Assembly (NCBI GenBank): GCA_031769625.1
Contig: JAUIMM010000602.1
Location: forward strand, 186,001 to 250,000
Direction of reading: 5' to 3'
Origin: Taudactylus pleione
Taxonomy: Eukaryota; Chordata; Amphibia; Anura; Myobatrachidae
Length of the DNA: 64,000 nucleotides
In this document: in pieces, positions 1 through 11,233 of the stretch
How positions within the stretch are numbered: position 1 is the first letter of the stretch
Layout: the number at the start of each line of letters is the position of its first letter
The notes under the pieces: model-generated
Seen by the model: only the letters and a program-made list of their open reading frames with translations
Database searches by the model: none
What the model was told of the DNA's origin: nothing
Position numbers and translations under genes: made by a program

Positions 1-1440
1 GGGTCTGGGGACGCCTGATCTCTCACAATTCTCCCACTCTATATTTTCCCGATATATTGCAGATAGGTTATGGGAAAGAAGTATTTACACGTCTTATGAA
101 TTCTATTGTGCTCTCCTATATCCATATTCTCCAGGTACTTTGCTTCACACCCCTAAATCTCATTTACCTGCTCAGATATATGATCATATTATTTTTCGAG
201 ACACATATAACACATGGTGGATGATAAAATCCTAAAGAGAAACCCATGTGTACCTCCTCTTATTCCCTTTTGGGGTTATCCTATTTTTACACCTGTTATA
301 GAAAATGCTACTTACTATAGATTGCAACTTAAGGGGATTAAAAAGATTGCAGATGTGTTTGACCCTGGTGGCTTTCTTTTATCATATCGGGCTATTCAAG
401 AAAAATATGGACTAACTCGATACCATCTTTTCTCTTATTTTCAAATGCGTCATTATATTAATTCTCCCGAAAGCTATGTCTGGACAAGACTTTCCTGATC
501 CAATGATGTCCCTGTTGAATTTGATACGTCAAAATACCTATAGGACTAGATACCTATACCCAGACTTGATACCGATGACCTGTGTTAATTATCAGAGGCT
601 TGGTTAAATCATGGGCATTGAATATACCCTCAATAACACAAGACACTGATATATTTTTACACTACGACTCCGTTCTACGTGTTTTACAATCTACTTCTCT
701 TTAAGAAGTCCATGTGAACACATTGTATGGTGCTTATATATTCCAAGCCCAGAGGAAGCATTTTGTAGAGGAGACAGGCTCCTGCCCCAAATGCAAACAT
801 CCCTCAGCTACATTTTATCACAACTTTTGGGAATGTTGTCAAATTAAATGTTTTAGGTATAAAATACTACACTTTATTAATTAAAAATTTTCAACCTCCT
901 TTATGTAAAGTCCGGCTGCTTTTTTATGTGCAGATTTTACAGAATGGAAATTACAGGGACTAAATAAACAAATGCAACCTTTCCTTATAATATTAGTAAC
1001 AGCAGCCAAAAAAGCTATATTGAAATAATGGATCTCCAGGTCTTCTCCTTCTCTCATGACAGTTCATAACATGCTGCTTAATATTCTTTTTCATGATCGT
1101 TATTCCACCTTTATAAATATAGAGAAAGATGTTATTAAATTCTACCATAAATGGGGACCATATGTTGAGACATTATCAGCAGAAACCCAGCCTTGTATCT
1201 TCAAAGTATTTGAAAAAACGGAATTGTACCTCTATAAACGTCTCTTAGAGTCAGTTTAGAGATGAGACACAAAAGATGACTGATTTGTATTGTATTGCTT
1301 TGTATTGAGATGTAATCCCTTCATCTACTTCAGTTTACCTCCTTTCTGTTACCTTTCTTTCCCTTCTCCTTTTTATTCCCTCTATTGTGTTCCGCTTTTA
1401 TTATTAAAGTGGTTTACTTAATGCATTTCTGAAATATGTA
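1..1440 (+). mobile_element. L1/Tx1-like LINE, ORF2 3' end fragment
   Basis: This is the C-terminal part of a non-LTR retrotransposon ORF2, broken by stops and frameshifts. The frame 214-498 contains FWGYPIFTPVIENATYYRL and a later YFQMRHYI block, which resemble the post-RT region of vertebrate L1/Tx1 ORF2. A cysteine pattern (CPKCKHPSATFYHNFWEC) is readable near 785-835. The frame 1056-1259 (HKWGPYVETLS, then TELYLYKRLLES) matches the extreme ORF2 C-terminus and resembles 59300-59430 in this window, so both belong to one family. No intact endonuclease or RT is inside the window. The element runs off the left edge. It is dead. The 3' boundary near 1440 is approximate. Confidence 0.75.
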
Positions 1441-2386
1441 TACATATACGTACCAATGTGTCAGGTATGCCGTTAGTGGTCTTGAGTTTAGGGAAGAAGT
1501 CAGAGATGAGAGACCTGGATAACCGAACTCCTCGTCCACAGATCTTGGACATGAGAGACCTGGTTAATGGTGTGGAGTCTAACCTGCAGGGAGGTGTTCA
1601 CCAGTGACCCCTCCAAGCGGGATATGGGCTTAGCTGCACCCTGCAGGCAGGTCGCGGTCCTTTGACCAGGTATTCAAGATTCCGTGGAATAGAGACTGTG
1701 GATATCAAATGGACCAGGGAAAGTGCCTAACCAAGGCACTGTTACACAAGGAGTTAACTAGAAGATGGTACTTAGAATTAGCACTTGAGAGGTACACTGG
1801 GATTGACCCTTGAAAGGTACACTAGAAGAATACACCAGAAATGCCGGGCAGATGCACTTTAGCACCACAGGTAAACTCACAAGGGATACACAGGGAATGG
1901 CGTGTGGACGCACATTTGCACTGAGAGGTGGCACACGAGGGAACACAAGGAGAGGAGTGCTGAAGCACTTTAGCACCGCAGGTTAACACACACGGAATAC
2001 ACAGGGAAATGGCGTGCAGATGCACTTTTGCACCACAGGGTGCACTTGACCAATAATACAGGCAGAGATGTAGGTCGCACTGCTGCTCACAGGGAAACAC
2101 CAGTAACTAGATGTGGAAACCAAGGGAACCTGGAACAAAACTCAACTAGTACACTAGGAGTGACAGCTGTTGATCAGGCAACTTCCTGGAGTTCTGGAGG
2201 CGGATTTATACCCAGGGGTAGCATTTAATTGGAGCACAGCATCAGCTGACTGAAGATCATGCTACCATTGCTTAGGAGGACTGTCACATCAGAGGAAATG
2301 TCATGGTGGAGCCCATGATGGGAACTCCGATTCCCAACACACACAGCCGACCATGGAAGTCCACAAAAGCACCTAAGGCAGAATAC
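1441..2386. other. Non-coding interval with imperfect ~130-bp repeat
   Basis: No gene is supported. Between about 1845 and 2045 two imperfect copies of a segment with 'tagcaccacagg', 'acacagggaa' and 'tggcgtg' follow each other. The short minus-strand open frames here come from that duplication. The rest may be degraded LTR or LINE sequence, but I cannot name it. Confidence 0.4.
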
Positions 2387-2529
2387 TCAGCATCTCGCAC
2401 CAGACGTCTGACCACAAGGAGTCAGGGGAAGCTGGCACGGAGGTAACAGATAGTCGATCCTAGGCTGAACCCTGACTGACACAATGTTTGGTATACCACA
2501 TATATTGTATGTTTCTGTTTTTAAAAAAA

Positions 2530-3000
2530 TCAAATAAATATATTTGAAAAAAAAAAATCTAGTAAGAGGAGGAGGGTGAAAACTTGCTCTGGATCCAGGA
2601 ATGAACTCCCCATTCCTGCCCATAAATCTGGGAGGGGGACACATTGGGAATGGTAATATGCTCTGTCGTAACAGTAACATCGGGCACAGCTTTGAAAGTG
2701 ACCAAACTCTTCACATGAAAAACAATTTCTATTACGGTTATCCTGCACAGTACTTTCCAGATTCCTAATCTGTAATGTCATTAATTTCTCTTTTGTTTTT
2801 TACTTTCTCTGCAAAATGTTTCTCTCATGTCTTTTAGCAGCAGTCACCAAAAAGCTGAAAGTCTGCTCTTTCCATTCTGGATACTGAATTGTTACCCTCT
2901 CACATAATGTCTCATTAAGTCCTTCCATAAACAATCCCTTTACCATATACGCAACCTGTACATTCTCATCCGTAATACCACCAAAATCTTATAGGTTGTC
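2530..3000 (-). pseudogene. gag capsid C-terminus and zinc-knuckle-like segment
   Basis: Minus-strand translation gives a capsid-tail-like helical block (LFMEGLNETL, then FLVTAAKRHERN), a stop, and then NRNCFSCEEFGHFQSC. The spacing C-x2-C-x4-H-x3-C is one residue short of a canonical CCHC knuckle (x4 before the last Cys), so the knuckle is degenerate or shifted by an indel. Confidence 0.45.
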
Positions 3001-3029
3001 CATTAACCTCTTATGATAATCAGCAACTG

Positions 3030-3905
3030 CCTCAGAGAGATCCTGTTTAGTCTGATACAGTTTAGACCAGGGGTCTTCAAACTAGGCCCTCCAGCTGCTG
3101 TGGAACTACACATCCCAGCATGCACTGCCACCTTTTTGATATAACAGCATGCTAAAACTATGTGCAGTGCATGCTGGGATGTGTAGTTCCACAGCATCTG
3201 GAGGGCCAAGTTTGAAGACCCCTGGTTTAGACCATACAATCTGCTGTGGAAACACTACGTAGCTTCAACTGTTCCTCAGAGAGATCCTGGTTAGTCTGAT
3301 ACAGTTTAGACCATACAATCTGCTGTGGAAACACTACGTAGCTTCAGCTATTCCTCAGAGAGATCCGGTTTAGTCTGATACAGTTTAGACCATACAATCT
3401 GCTGTGGAAACACTACGTAGCTTCAGCTGTTCCTCAGAGAGATCCTGTTAGTCTGATACAGTTTAGACCATACAATCTGCTGTGGAAACACTACGTAGCT
3501 TCAGCTGTTCCTCAGAGAGATCCTGTTTAGTCTGATACAGTTTAGACCATACAATCTGCTGTGGAAACACTACGTAGCTTCAGCTGTTCCTCAGAGAGAT
3601 CCTGTTTAGTCTGATACAATTAGACCATACAATCTGCTGTGGAAACACTACGTAGCTTCAGCTGTTCCTCAGAGAGATCCTGTTTAGTCTGATACAATTA
3701 GACCATACAATCTGCTGTGGAAACACTACGTAGCTTCAGCTGTTCCTCAGAGAGTTCCTGTTAGTCTGATACAGTTAAACCATACAATCTGCTGTGGAAA
3801 CACTACGTAGCTTCAACTGTTCCTCAGAGAGATCCGGTTTAGTCTGATACAGTTTAGACCATACAATCTGCTGTGGAAACACTACGTAGCTTCAACTGTT
3901 CCTCA
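3030..3905. repeat. 79-bp minisatellite within gag remnant
   Basis: About nine copies of a 79-bp unit ('cctcagagagatcctg...tacgtagcttcagctgtt') run head to tail. 79 is not a multiple of three, so the array destroys the gag frame. The unit appears to be gag sequence that was locally amplified. One early copy is split by a hAT MITE. Confidence 0.9.
3068..3224. mobile_element. hAT-type MITE with 8-bp TSD
   Basis: A 157-bp element begins CAGGGGTCTTCAAACT and ends with its inverted counterpart. It is almost a perfect hairpin: 'tgtggaactacacatcccagcatgc' on the left is matched in inverse on the right. It is flanked by a perfect 8-bp duplication, gtttagac (3060-3067 and 3225-3232). Eight-base duplications and CAGGG termini are hallmarks of the hAT superfamily. 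It has no coding capacity. Confidence 0.92.
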
Positions 3906-4233
3906 ACTCATTTAACAACTGTTTTCCGTTCTTTTGCTGTTAGCTGCGTAGCATTAAGCATAACCTCAGTAATGATATCTTCAGATGTTACACTGTTCTC
4001 TGGCCACATAGCTAACATAAGCTGCTTCCAATCTTTCCCTGTGGGCTCATGTAATAATGATAAAGTTTCAACATATTTATAACTTTTCTGCAAATTCTTT
4101 TTCGGGTCAGGTAAATTCTGCATTAAGGCTGCAAAGCTGTCTGTCTCCATGGGGCCCACAGCGGAACCAATCTTTCCCTCCCTGCTCTCCTGGCTCTGTA
4201 TATACACACACAGGCTGTAATGTCACTGTCTTA

Positions 4234-4782
4234 GGCCCTGATTCAGACCCACTCGCAAGCGGCTGTCCGCTCGCAAGTGGGTCGATGGTGTGCACTGAGC
4301 ATGCGCACGACGGAGGGAGCTCCGTCGTGCGCATGCGCCAGACGCGACGAGCGAAGGACTTTCCTTCGCTCGTTGTGTCTGATCAAAGGGGGCGTGCTGT
4401 CGATGTTGATTGACAGCACGCCCCCTTTGGTGGGTGTGCCGGGGGCGTGCCTCCCTGACGGGGGCGTTCCCACGGGAACACCTCCCGTCAGAAGCCGGCC
4501 CACTGACATCACTAGTGATGTCAGTGGGAGTGATTTTGGCTCTGATAGAGCCAAAATCACTCCGGAGCTTGCGGTTGAAAACCTCAACCGCAGGCTCCGG
4601 CTCGCAGTTTCGATGGTCGCGATGGTCGCGACCATCATGGCCATCAAACTGCACGCTCGTATAGGCAGTGGGTGGTGACCCACAGCTATACGAGCGTCCA
4701 GGAGGACGCTCCATTTTTATGGAGGGCGGCCCTCATTCAGAGTGTGCGCTCTGCTCAGAGCGTACGGCTCTGAATGAGGGCC
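4234..4782. mobile_element. GC-rich fold-back MITE, copy 1 (TTA TSD)
   Basis: Terminal inverted repeats read GGCCCTGATTCAG and CTGAATGAGGGCC. They are flanked by tta on both sides (4231-4233, 4783-4785), compatible with a PIF/Harbinger-like 3-bp target duplication. The interior is made of nested palindromes (for example 'gcgcacgacggag...ctccgtcgtgcgc'), so it can fold into a long hairpin. Open frames on both strands across 4223-4714 come from this GC-rich symmetry and are not genes. Related copies lie at 15474-15966 and 26739-27328. Confidence 0.82.
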
Positions 4783-4999
4783 TTAGTCCTTATATTTTCC
4801 TGCACTTCTCTAGGTTTCCTTAGTAATCATTGCCTCAGATTGTAACTTTGCTGCTTTTTCTTTTTTAAGCTCATAAGCAGTTTTATCCTTTGTTTCCCCA
4901 ACAGACTGTTCAGGATCAGATTTTACAACATCATGTTCATAATAAATTGATTTTAATTCCTCAGTATCATCACTCGAATCTGAACCAACTGGTGCTGAC

Positions 5000-5820
5000 T
5001 GAAGTATTTTTGGGCGTGCTCCTTCTGCATAAACCAACTGATGCTGACTTAGGTAATTACAGACGTGCTCCTTCTGCATAAACCAACTGATGCTGACTTA
5101 GGTAATTACAGACGTGCTCCTTCTGCATAAACCAACTGGTGCTGACTTAGGTAATTACAGACGTGCTCCTTCTGCATAAACCAACTGATGCTGACTTAGG
5201 TAATTACAGACGTGCTCCTTCTGCATAAACCAACTGATGCTGACTTAGGTAATTACAGACGTGCTCCTTCTGCATAAACCAACTGATGCTGACTTAGGTA
5301 ATTACAGACGTGCTCTTTCTGCATAAACCAACTGGTGCTGACTTAGGTAATTACAGACGTGCTCCTTCTGCATAAACCAACTGATGCTGACTTAGGTAAT
5401 TACAGACGTGCTCCTTCTGCATAAACCAACTGATGCTGACTTAGGTTATTACAGACGTGCTACCTCTGCATAAACCAACTGGTGCTGACTTAGGTAATTA
5501 CAGACGTGCTCCTACTGCATAAACCAACTGGTGCTGACTTAGGTAATTACAGATGTGCTACCTCTGCATAAACCAACTGGTGCTGACTTAGGTTATTACA
5601 GACGTGCTACCTCTGCATAAACCAACTGGTGCTGACTTAGGTAATTACAGACGTGCTACCTCTGCATAAACCAACTGGTGCTGACTTAGGTTATTACAGA
5701 CGTGCTACCTCTGCATAAACCAACTGGTGCTGACTTAGGTAATTACAGACGTGCTCCTTCTGCATAAACCAACTGGTGCTGACTTAGGTAATTACAGACG
5801 TGCTCCTTCTGCATAAACCA
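5000..5820. repeat. 49-bp minisatellite within gag remnant
   Basis: About 17 head-to-tail copies of a 49-bp unit ('ctgacttaggtaattacaga...cataaaccaactggtg') with few variants ('gtaatt/gttatt', 'ccttc/acctc'). Both edges join gag-like coding sequence, so the array grew inside the gene. 49 is not a multiple of three. Confidence 0.92.
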
Positions 5821-5829
5821 ACGAAGCTG

Positions 5830-6001
5830 ATGCAGATACAGGCTGTGAGGCAAATACTGGTACTTGTCTGGGGGAATCTACCACCTTACATGCAAGACCT
5901 GCCATCTGTAATTCATCATGCCACTGTACATCTGATATACCAGTGATATTTTCAGGGAACAATGGACAATATGCAGGAGGACAAGTATTCTGTGGGAGCA
6001 T
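5830..6001 (-). pseudogene. gag segment with PPxY late-domain-like motif
   Basis: The minus-strand frame contains CPPAYCP. PPxY motifs in Gag recruit NEDD4-type ubiquitin ligases for budding in several retroviruses. The segment lies between the matrix-like and capsid-like pieces, where such motifs usually occur. It runs directly into the 49-bp repeat array. The functional reading is inference from family knowledge. Confidence 0.4.
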
Positions 6002-6080
6002 AGGGTATAAGGTGTTATCTCACACTGGAACCATGGGCTAAACACCCCCCTTTACAGTCTGCAGTTTATACAGTTTAGAG

Positions 6081-6446
6081 CAGAGGAGAGGGACCCTTAT
6101 TCTGCCGAGGGCCATTTTGATATATATAACATTATTTGTGGGCTCTATTCAGGCCACGCCCCCTCTGTGTGATGTCACACGGGGGGGGCGAACCACAATT
6201 ACTGGTGATTAAAGCAATGCCTGGAGCATCCCGAAGATGCTCCAGGGAGCTGTGAGGGCAGCAGTGTGACTGTCTGAAGCATCCTAAGGACGCTCCAGGT
6301 GGCACTGCTGCATAGATTCTGGCTGCAGGGTGCCATTCTAGGTACAGTGCTAGCCAGATGAGTCTAGCAGAAAAAAGTTCAGAGGGCCAGACCAAATGAT
6401 TCTGGGGGCCTTATGCGGCCCCCGGGCCTGAGGTTTCCTATCCCTG
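6081..6446. mobile_element. hAT-like MITE nested in gag remnant
   Basis: The ends cagaggagaggga and (inverse) cagggataggaaacct are imperfect terminal inverted repeats. The right end carries the 'gcggcccccgggcctgaggtttcctatccctg' style common to hAT-derived MITEs. Flanks gtttagag and gttatagag resemble a decayed 8-bp target duplication. It separates the matrix-like start of gag from the rest. Confidence 0.5.
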
Positions 6447-6517
6447 GTTATAGAGTGATGATACCAATTATGTAAACACTGCAAATGTTTTTCTCTGTGC
6501 TGTGCTCAAAGAAGAGA

Positions 6518-6721
6518 TTAAATCTTTTCCCCAACTAAATCTAAACTGTCTGTGTTAAATGTTCCATACACAGGAAAACACATCCTCTTACCTTTTGTCA
6601 ATTTATACCATTCATCACAGAACTGCACATAATCAGGATTAATTTGTTTCATGATGTAATATGCACATGATTGTTCTGAGCGAATTTTAGCCCTTTTCTC
6701 CAAGGAAATATCAGCGCCCAT
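6518..6721 (-). pseudogene. gag N-terminal (matrix-like) segment
   Basis: A 67-codon open frame starts Met-Gly-Ala, the context expected for N-myristoylation of a retroviral matrix domain. It ends at a stop after about 200 bp. The downstream continuation is lost behind the MITE at 6081-6446. The position at the 5' end of the other gag-like blocks, in the same strand and order, supports the assignment. Confidence 0.45.
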
Positions 6722-7890
6722 ATTTTCTACAGGTCTATATTACACCTTGGGACACGTCTGTCTTAAGAAAAAAAATGGCTCCACCCCAACCAATATTCCA
6801 CATATCAATATAAATGTCTCTAATTACGTCACAAATTTCAATTATTCTTACTTATAATTTAAACGTTCAGTAAATTAATAAACTGCCAATTATATTTATT
6901 ATTATTGTATTTTTTATATATATGTATGTATATATATATATATAGCTGATCAGACTATAGTTTAAAATATGTTATTATTTTATTTATCAATTTAATTTAA
7001 TTTTACTACTTCAATAATTTAATTACAAAATTACTTATATGCAGCTACACTATGTCAAATTCACATATTGATGAGTCCAACACCTAGTAGAAGACACCCG
7101 ATCACCAATATTATCTCTCTCACACTATCTCTGAGTATAGGAACATGTATTATAAATACAATAATTTCTATTACTCACCAAGATATCGAGAGATGACTAG
7201 TGAAGACCCTCAAGCCACTGGCCAATCAGCAAGTAGTTCTCCCCCCGTCACTATGGTTACACTGGATACATGATGAGGTGCATTCTGTAAGTCCTGGAAG
7301 CCAGTGCCTCCAGCTATAGAAAATCCCTTTTATACAGGAATGAATTCTCCCAGGTGCTGCTTCACCAAGTAATTCCTCCGGCACGGATATTATTAAGAAT
7401 AAGTACTTTATTAATGAATTAAATAATGTTACTGAGAGTATAAGTGCATCTCTCAGGGTTAGTGCACAAGTAACAAGGAGGAGAACAAATCACAGATCTT
7501 TTATACACTGGTCATGTCAGTTACAGAACCATTACACATTATCACGCCCTCTAACATGATTGTTACCTCTATGGCATGCAAGCACTGGATGACTTCTGGC
7601 ATAATCTGATAATACATCTATAATAATATGGAGACATAGTTTATTCTTATTAGTATTATTAGAATCCTCCGTCCTGTCCTTGGAATACAATGGAGGAGGC
7701 TACGTGTCCTGCTAACATCCTTGCTCCGTGGGCTGTATCTATATATGTGGTATATAGCTCAGACTGTGCGTAATAGGAAAGATCTTATTGTATTCTTTAT
7801 ACTCTCTACATTGAGAAAAACAAGTTATGTAATATCGTGCTTATAGTGACCATGATAGCTGAGTCCTGCTGCAGCATCATGGCTGACGAG
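6722..7890. other. AT-rich non-coding interval
   Basis: No gene is supported. There is a short TA/TG microsatellite near 6905-6945. If the gag remnant has a 5' LTR or leader it would lie here on the minus strand, but I could not find matching termini or a primer-binding site. Confidence 0.4.
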
Positions 7891-7899
7891 TGGTTCTAA

Positions 7900-8085
7900 T
7901 ACTGACTAATGTATATATGTGCTCTGTATGATATATCAGTATATGGATATTTGTATATATGTGCTCTGTATGATATATCAGTATATGGATATTTGTAACT
8001 TGTAACTATATGTACGTATATGAAATATATCTGTATATATTGAGTTATGTGAAATATACTGTATTTGTTTATTGAATCATACATT
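7900..8085. repeat. Short duplication, ~41-bp unit
   Basis: 'gtatatatgtgctctgtatgatatatcag...' occurs twice in tandem (about 7911-7995), followed by related TA-rich sequence. It is non-coding. Confidence 0.7.
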
Positions 8086-8089
8086 CACT

Positions 8090-8750
8090 AGTGCTTTCCC
8101 TGCTATATAATCATCACACTGACTGCACACACTGCTCCATGCTAACATATTACTGGTGTCATACAGGGGCTGTGACTGCTGGTGCTTTCCCTGCTATATA
8201 ATCATCACACTGACTACACACACTGCTCCATGCTAACATATTACTGGTGTCATACAGGGGCTGTGAGCGCTGGTGCTTTCCCTGCTAGATAATCATCACA
8301 CTGACTGCACACACTGCTCCATGCTAACATATTACTTGTGTCATACAGGGGCTGTGACTGCTGGTGCTTTCCCTGCTAGATAATCATCACACTGACTGCA
8401 CACACTGCTCCATGCTAACATATTACTGGTGTCATACAGGGGCTGTGACTGCTGGTGCTTTCCCTGCTAGATAATCATCACACTGACTGCACACACTGCT
8501 CCATGCTAACATATTACTGGTGTCATACAGAGGCTGTGACCTCTGTTGCTTTCCCTGCTATATAATCACACTGACTGCACACACTGCTCCATGCTAACAT
8601 GTTACTGGTGTCATACAGGGGCTGTGACCGCTGGTGCTTTCCCTGCTATATAATCATCACACTGACTGCACACACTGCTCCATGCTAACATATTACTGGT
8701 GTCACACAGGGGCTGTGACCGCTGGTGTTTTCCCTGCTAGATAATCATCA
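8090..8750. repeat. 91-bp minisatellite
   Basis: About seven copies of a 91-bp unit ('tttccctgctatataatcat...cataca' to 'ggggctgtgactgctggtgc'). Copies differ by a few substitutions, and one is short by 'atc'. No coding frame is conserved. Confidence 0.9.
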
Positions 8751-9295
8751 TTTTCATTCCTCTTTGGATAAAATGTGAAAAGTATTTTTACTCTGCTGAA
8801 AAAAATGTGGCACAGCCATTGCCAAATGTACCATCGCAGAGATTTAGCTGCAGAAGTGTATCCGCAGGTGTCTCCTTATACTGCAAAGTCCTGGTGAGTA
8901 CAGTGACCACTTCTAGTGTATACGCTGTTAGCCTGTAAGAATGAAGCTGGTAATCACACACAGCACTCAGATGTGTCTCAGAGATGGATATACCACAATA
9001 TTCATGGATCCCCCAGGGAGACAGCAGCTTTGTAGTGGGAATGATCCAGTTTCTGCATGACATTAGCCCACAGATGTTAGTGGACCTTCTAGTTTGTGTA
9101 CATGACATATAAAACAATATAAACCGTAAAGAAAAAATTGGATGCGTGAAACTGGTTCAGTATAATAAATAGCAGTTTTTAATAATACTTTGTTTAGTTA
9201 ATTAACACATGACAAACATTCGGTCCCTCGAGTCCCAATACATGAAGATGATTGGCTGCATTTTGTACATGGAGAACCAGAGAAATACAACTACA
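8751..9295. other. Non-coding interval downstream of gene 1
   Basis: A 109-codon minus-strand frame (8788-9117) has no recognisable motif. I see no gene here. Confidence 0.35.
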
Positions 9296-9640
9296 CAATA
9301 TTACAATGTAGCATGTATACAATTATTAGTACATACAGCACAATATTACAATGTAACATGTATACAATTATTAGTACATACAATGTAGCATGTATACAAT
9401 TATTAGTACATACAGCACAATATTACAATGTAGCATGTATACAATTATTAGTACATACAGCACAATATTACAATGTAGCATGTATACAATTATTAGTACA
9501 TACAGCATGATATTACAATGTAGCATGTATACAATACAATATTACAATGTAGCATGTATACAATTATTAGTACATACAGCACGATATTACAATGTAGCAT
9601 GTATACAATTATTAGTACATACAGTACAATATTACGTTTC
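9296..9640. repeat. 45-bp minisatellite
   Basis: About seven copies of a 45-bp unit ('acaatattacaatgtagcat', then 'gtatacaattattagtacat'). Because 45 is divisible by three, plus-strand frames stay open and repeat YTIISTYST. This is low-complexity translation, not a gene. Confidence 0.9.
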
Positions 9641-9983
9641 ATAGATCTTTATAGCCTCATTCTCTAAGCTCGGGAAGGAACAGAGAGAGAATAGCAGGAT
9701 ATAATGGACGGGAAGGGGCTGGTGGAAGAAATTATCTGTCAGGTCTCAGACCTTATGGTCTGTTATTAGATGACCGAACTCTGTTTCCGCCTTGGTCACT
9801 GTTCCTAGTGTCTTTCTACACCCTTTTATACCATTTGGGTGATCCAAATCCAAAAACTACTATACACACTGCAGTCACTTTCCTTTCAAAATAGAGCAAG
9901 AGAAGTAACAGCAGATACGAGGACTGTAATACAAACTATGACCACTCACAAAACAGAAATGTCAGAGGTCAGGATAAATGCTG

Positions 9984-9989
9984 TTTAAT
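9984..9989 (-). terminator. Candidate polyadenylation signal of gene 1 (ATTAAA)
   Basis: The minus strand reads ATTAAA about 110 bp past the stop codon of the zinc-finger exon. No canonical AATAAA was found closer on that strand. ATTAAA is the commonest variant signal. Confidence 0.45.
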
Positions 9990-10097
9990 AAGATGTTATT
10001 TTTTATATACATTTTCATTTGTAAACACTGTTTCTCTAGTGTAAATAAAGGGTGGTCTAATGAGACCTGATTTCTGATGATCAGGACATGAGAGTAG

Positions 10098-11233
10098 CTA
10101 ATCTGTGTGACATCTTTTATGTGAAACAAGATCTGATTTCTGTGTAAAAGTTTTCCCACACTCAGAACATGGAAATGTCTTTTCCCCTGTGTGACTTCTC
10201 TGATGTGTAACAAGATGTGATTTCTGTGTAAAACATTTCCCACACTCAGCACATGGAAATGGTTTCTCACCTATGTGATATCTCTGATGTATAACAAGAT
10301 ATGATTTCCGTGTAAAATATTTCCCACACTCAGAGCATGGAAATGGTTTCTCACCTGTGTGACATCTCTGATGTGTAACAAGAACTGATTTCTGTGTAAA
10401 ACATTTCCCACACTCAGAGCATGGAAATGGTTTCTCACCTGTGTGACATCTCTGATGTGTAACAAGATGTGATTTCCGTGTAAACCATTTCCCACAATCA
10501 GAGCATGGAAATGGCCTCTCACCTGTGTGACTTCTCTGATGTATAACAAGATTTGATTTATGTGTAAAACATTTCCCACACTCAGAGCATGGAAATAGTT
10601 TCTCATATGTGTGACTTTTCTGATGTATAACAAGAACTGATTTCTGTGTAAAACATTTCCCACACTCAGAGCATGAAAATGGTTTCTCACCTGTGTGACT
10701 TCTCTGATGTATCACAAGATATAATTTCTGTGTAAAACATTTCCCACACTCAGAGCACGAAAATGGTTTCTCACCTGTGTGACCTCTCAGATGTCTACAA
10801 AGCTGTGATTTCTGTGTAAAACATTTCCCACACTCAGAACATGGAAATGGTTTCTCACCCGTGTGACTTCTCAGATGTATATGAAGCTTTGATTTCTGTG
10901 TAAAACATTTACCACACTCAGAACATGGAAATGGCCTTTCACATACCTTAGGTGGCTGATGAGTACTATGATTTGTGTTCTGTGTAAGACTTTTGGCTTC
11001 TATAGAAGAAGGAAATATTTTATCTAGCCTAAGAGCTGTAATAGATGTACCAGGAGAACATTCCTCATTATTCGCAGGATCAGGTGATACATCTGCAATG
11101 TGAGGTACGGGATGTATAACTGGGGTAATGGGGTTTTCTCCCAGGGAATCTTGTTTGATGTAATTATCTTCTACTTCAAAATCTGTAGATAAAACTATAT
11201 TCTCCTTCCAGATATTCCTGCTATTACATCCAC
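10098..11233 (-). CDS. Gene 1 last exon (F): C2H2 zinc-finger array, 10 fingers
   Basis: This exon encodes the DNA-binding part of a nuclear C2H2 zinc-finger protein of the amphibian oocyte/gastrula type. The acceptor cccagcag lies at the right edge. The frame entering in phase 1 is open for 377 codons to TAG at 10098-10100. It begins with a spacer ([20 protein letters not shown]) that matches the spacer of gene 2. Ten C-x2-C-x12-H-x3-H fingers follow, joined mostly by TGEKPF linkers; one linker reads HTYEKLF and one HIGEKPF. Specificity residues vary (KSHL, KSVL, KSNL, KSDL). All zinc ligands are intact in the ten fingers. The first Met inside the array (10715) is not the start, because open frame and splice acceptor lie upstream. 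DNA targets are unknown. Confidence 0.93.

Larger units (their letters stand above)
2387..6721 (-). pseudogene. Endogenous-retrovirus-like gag remnant
   Basis: On the minus strand, scattered frames read in order as one broken gag-like gene. The pieces are an N-terminal block (6721-6518), a proline-containing segment with a PPAY motif (6001-5830), a charged segment (5000-4810), a capsid-like segment (4207-3908), a further capsid block and a zinc-knuckle-like CFSCEEFGHF block (about 3000-2530). The coding order is kept but interrupted by two minisatellites (49 bp and 79 bp units) and three nested MITEs, with stops and frameshifts. No protease, RT or envelope is recognisable and no LTR pair was found. 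A Ty3-type gag is the alternative. It cannot make a full Gag. Confidence 0.55.

Noticed and set aside
4223..4714. Overlapping 130-160-codon frames on both strands
   Set aside because: GC-rich palindromic MITE; translation in both strands comes from low stop density.
10271..10690. Second minus-strand frame across the gene 1 fingers ([14 protein letters not shown])
   Set aside because: Out-of-frame reading of the finger repeats; the real frame has all zinc ligands.
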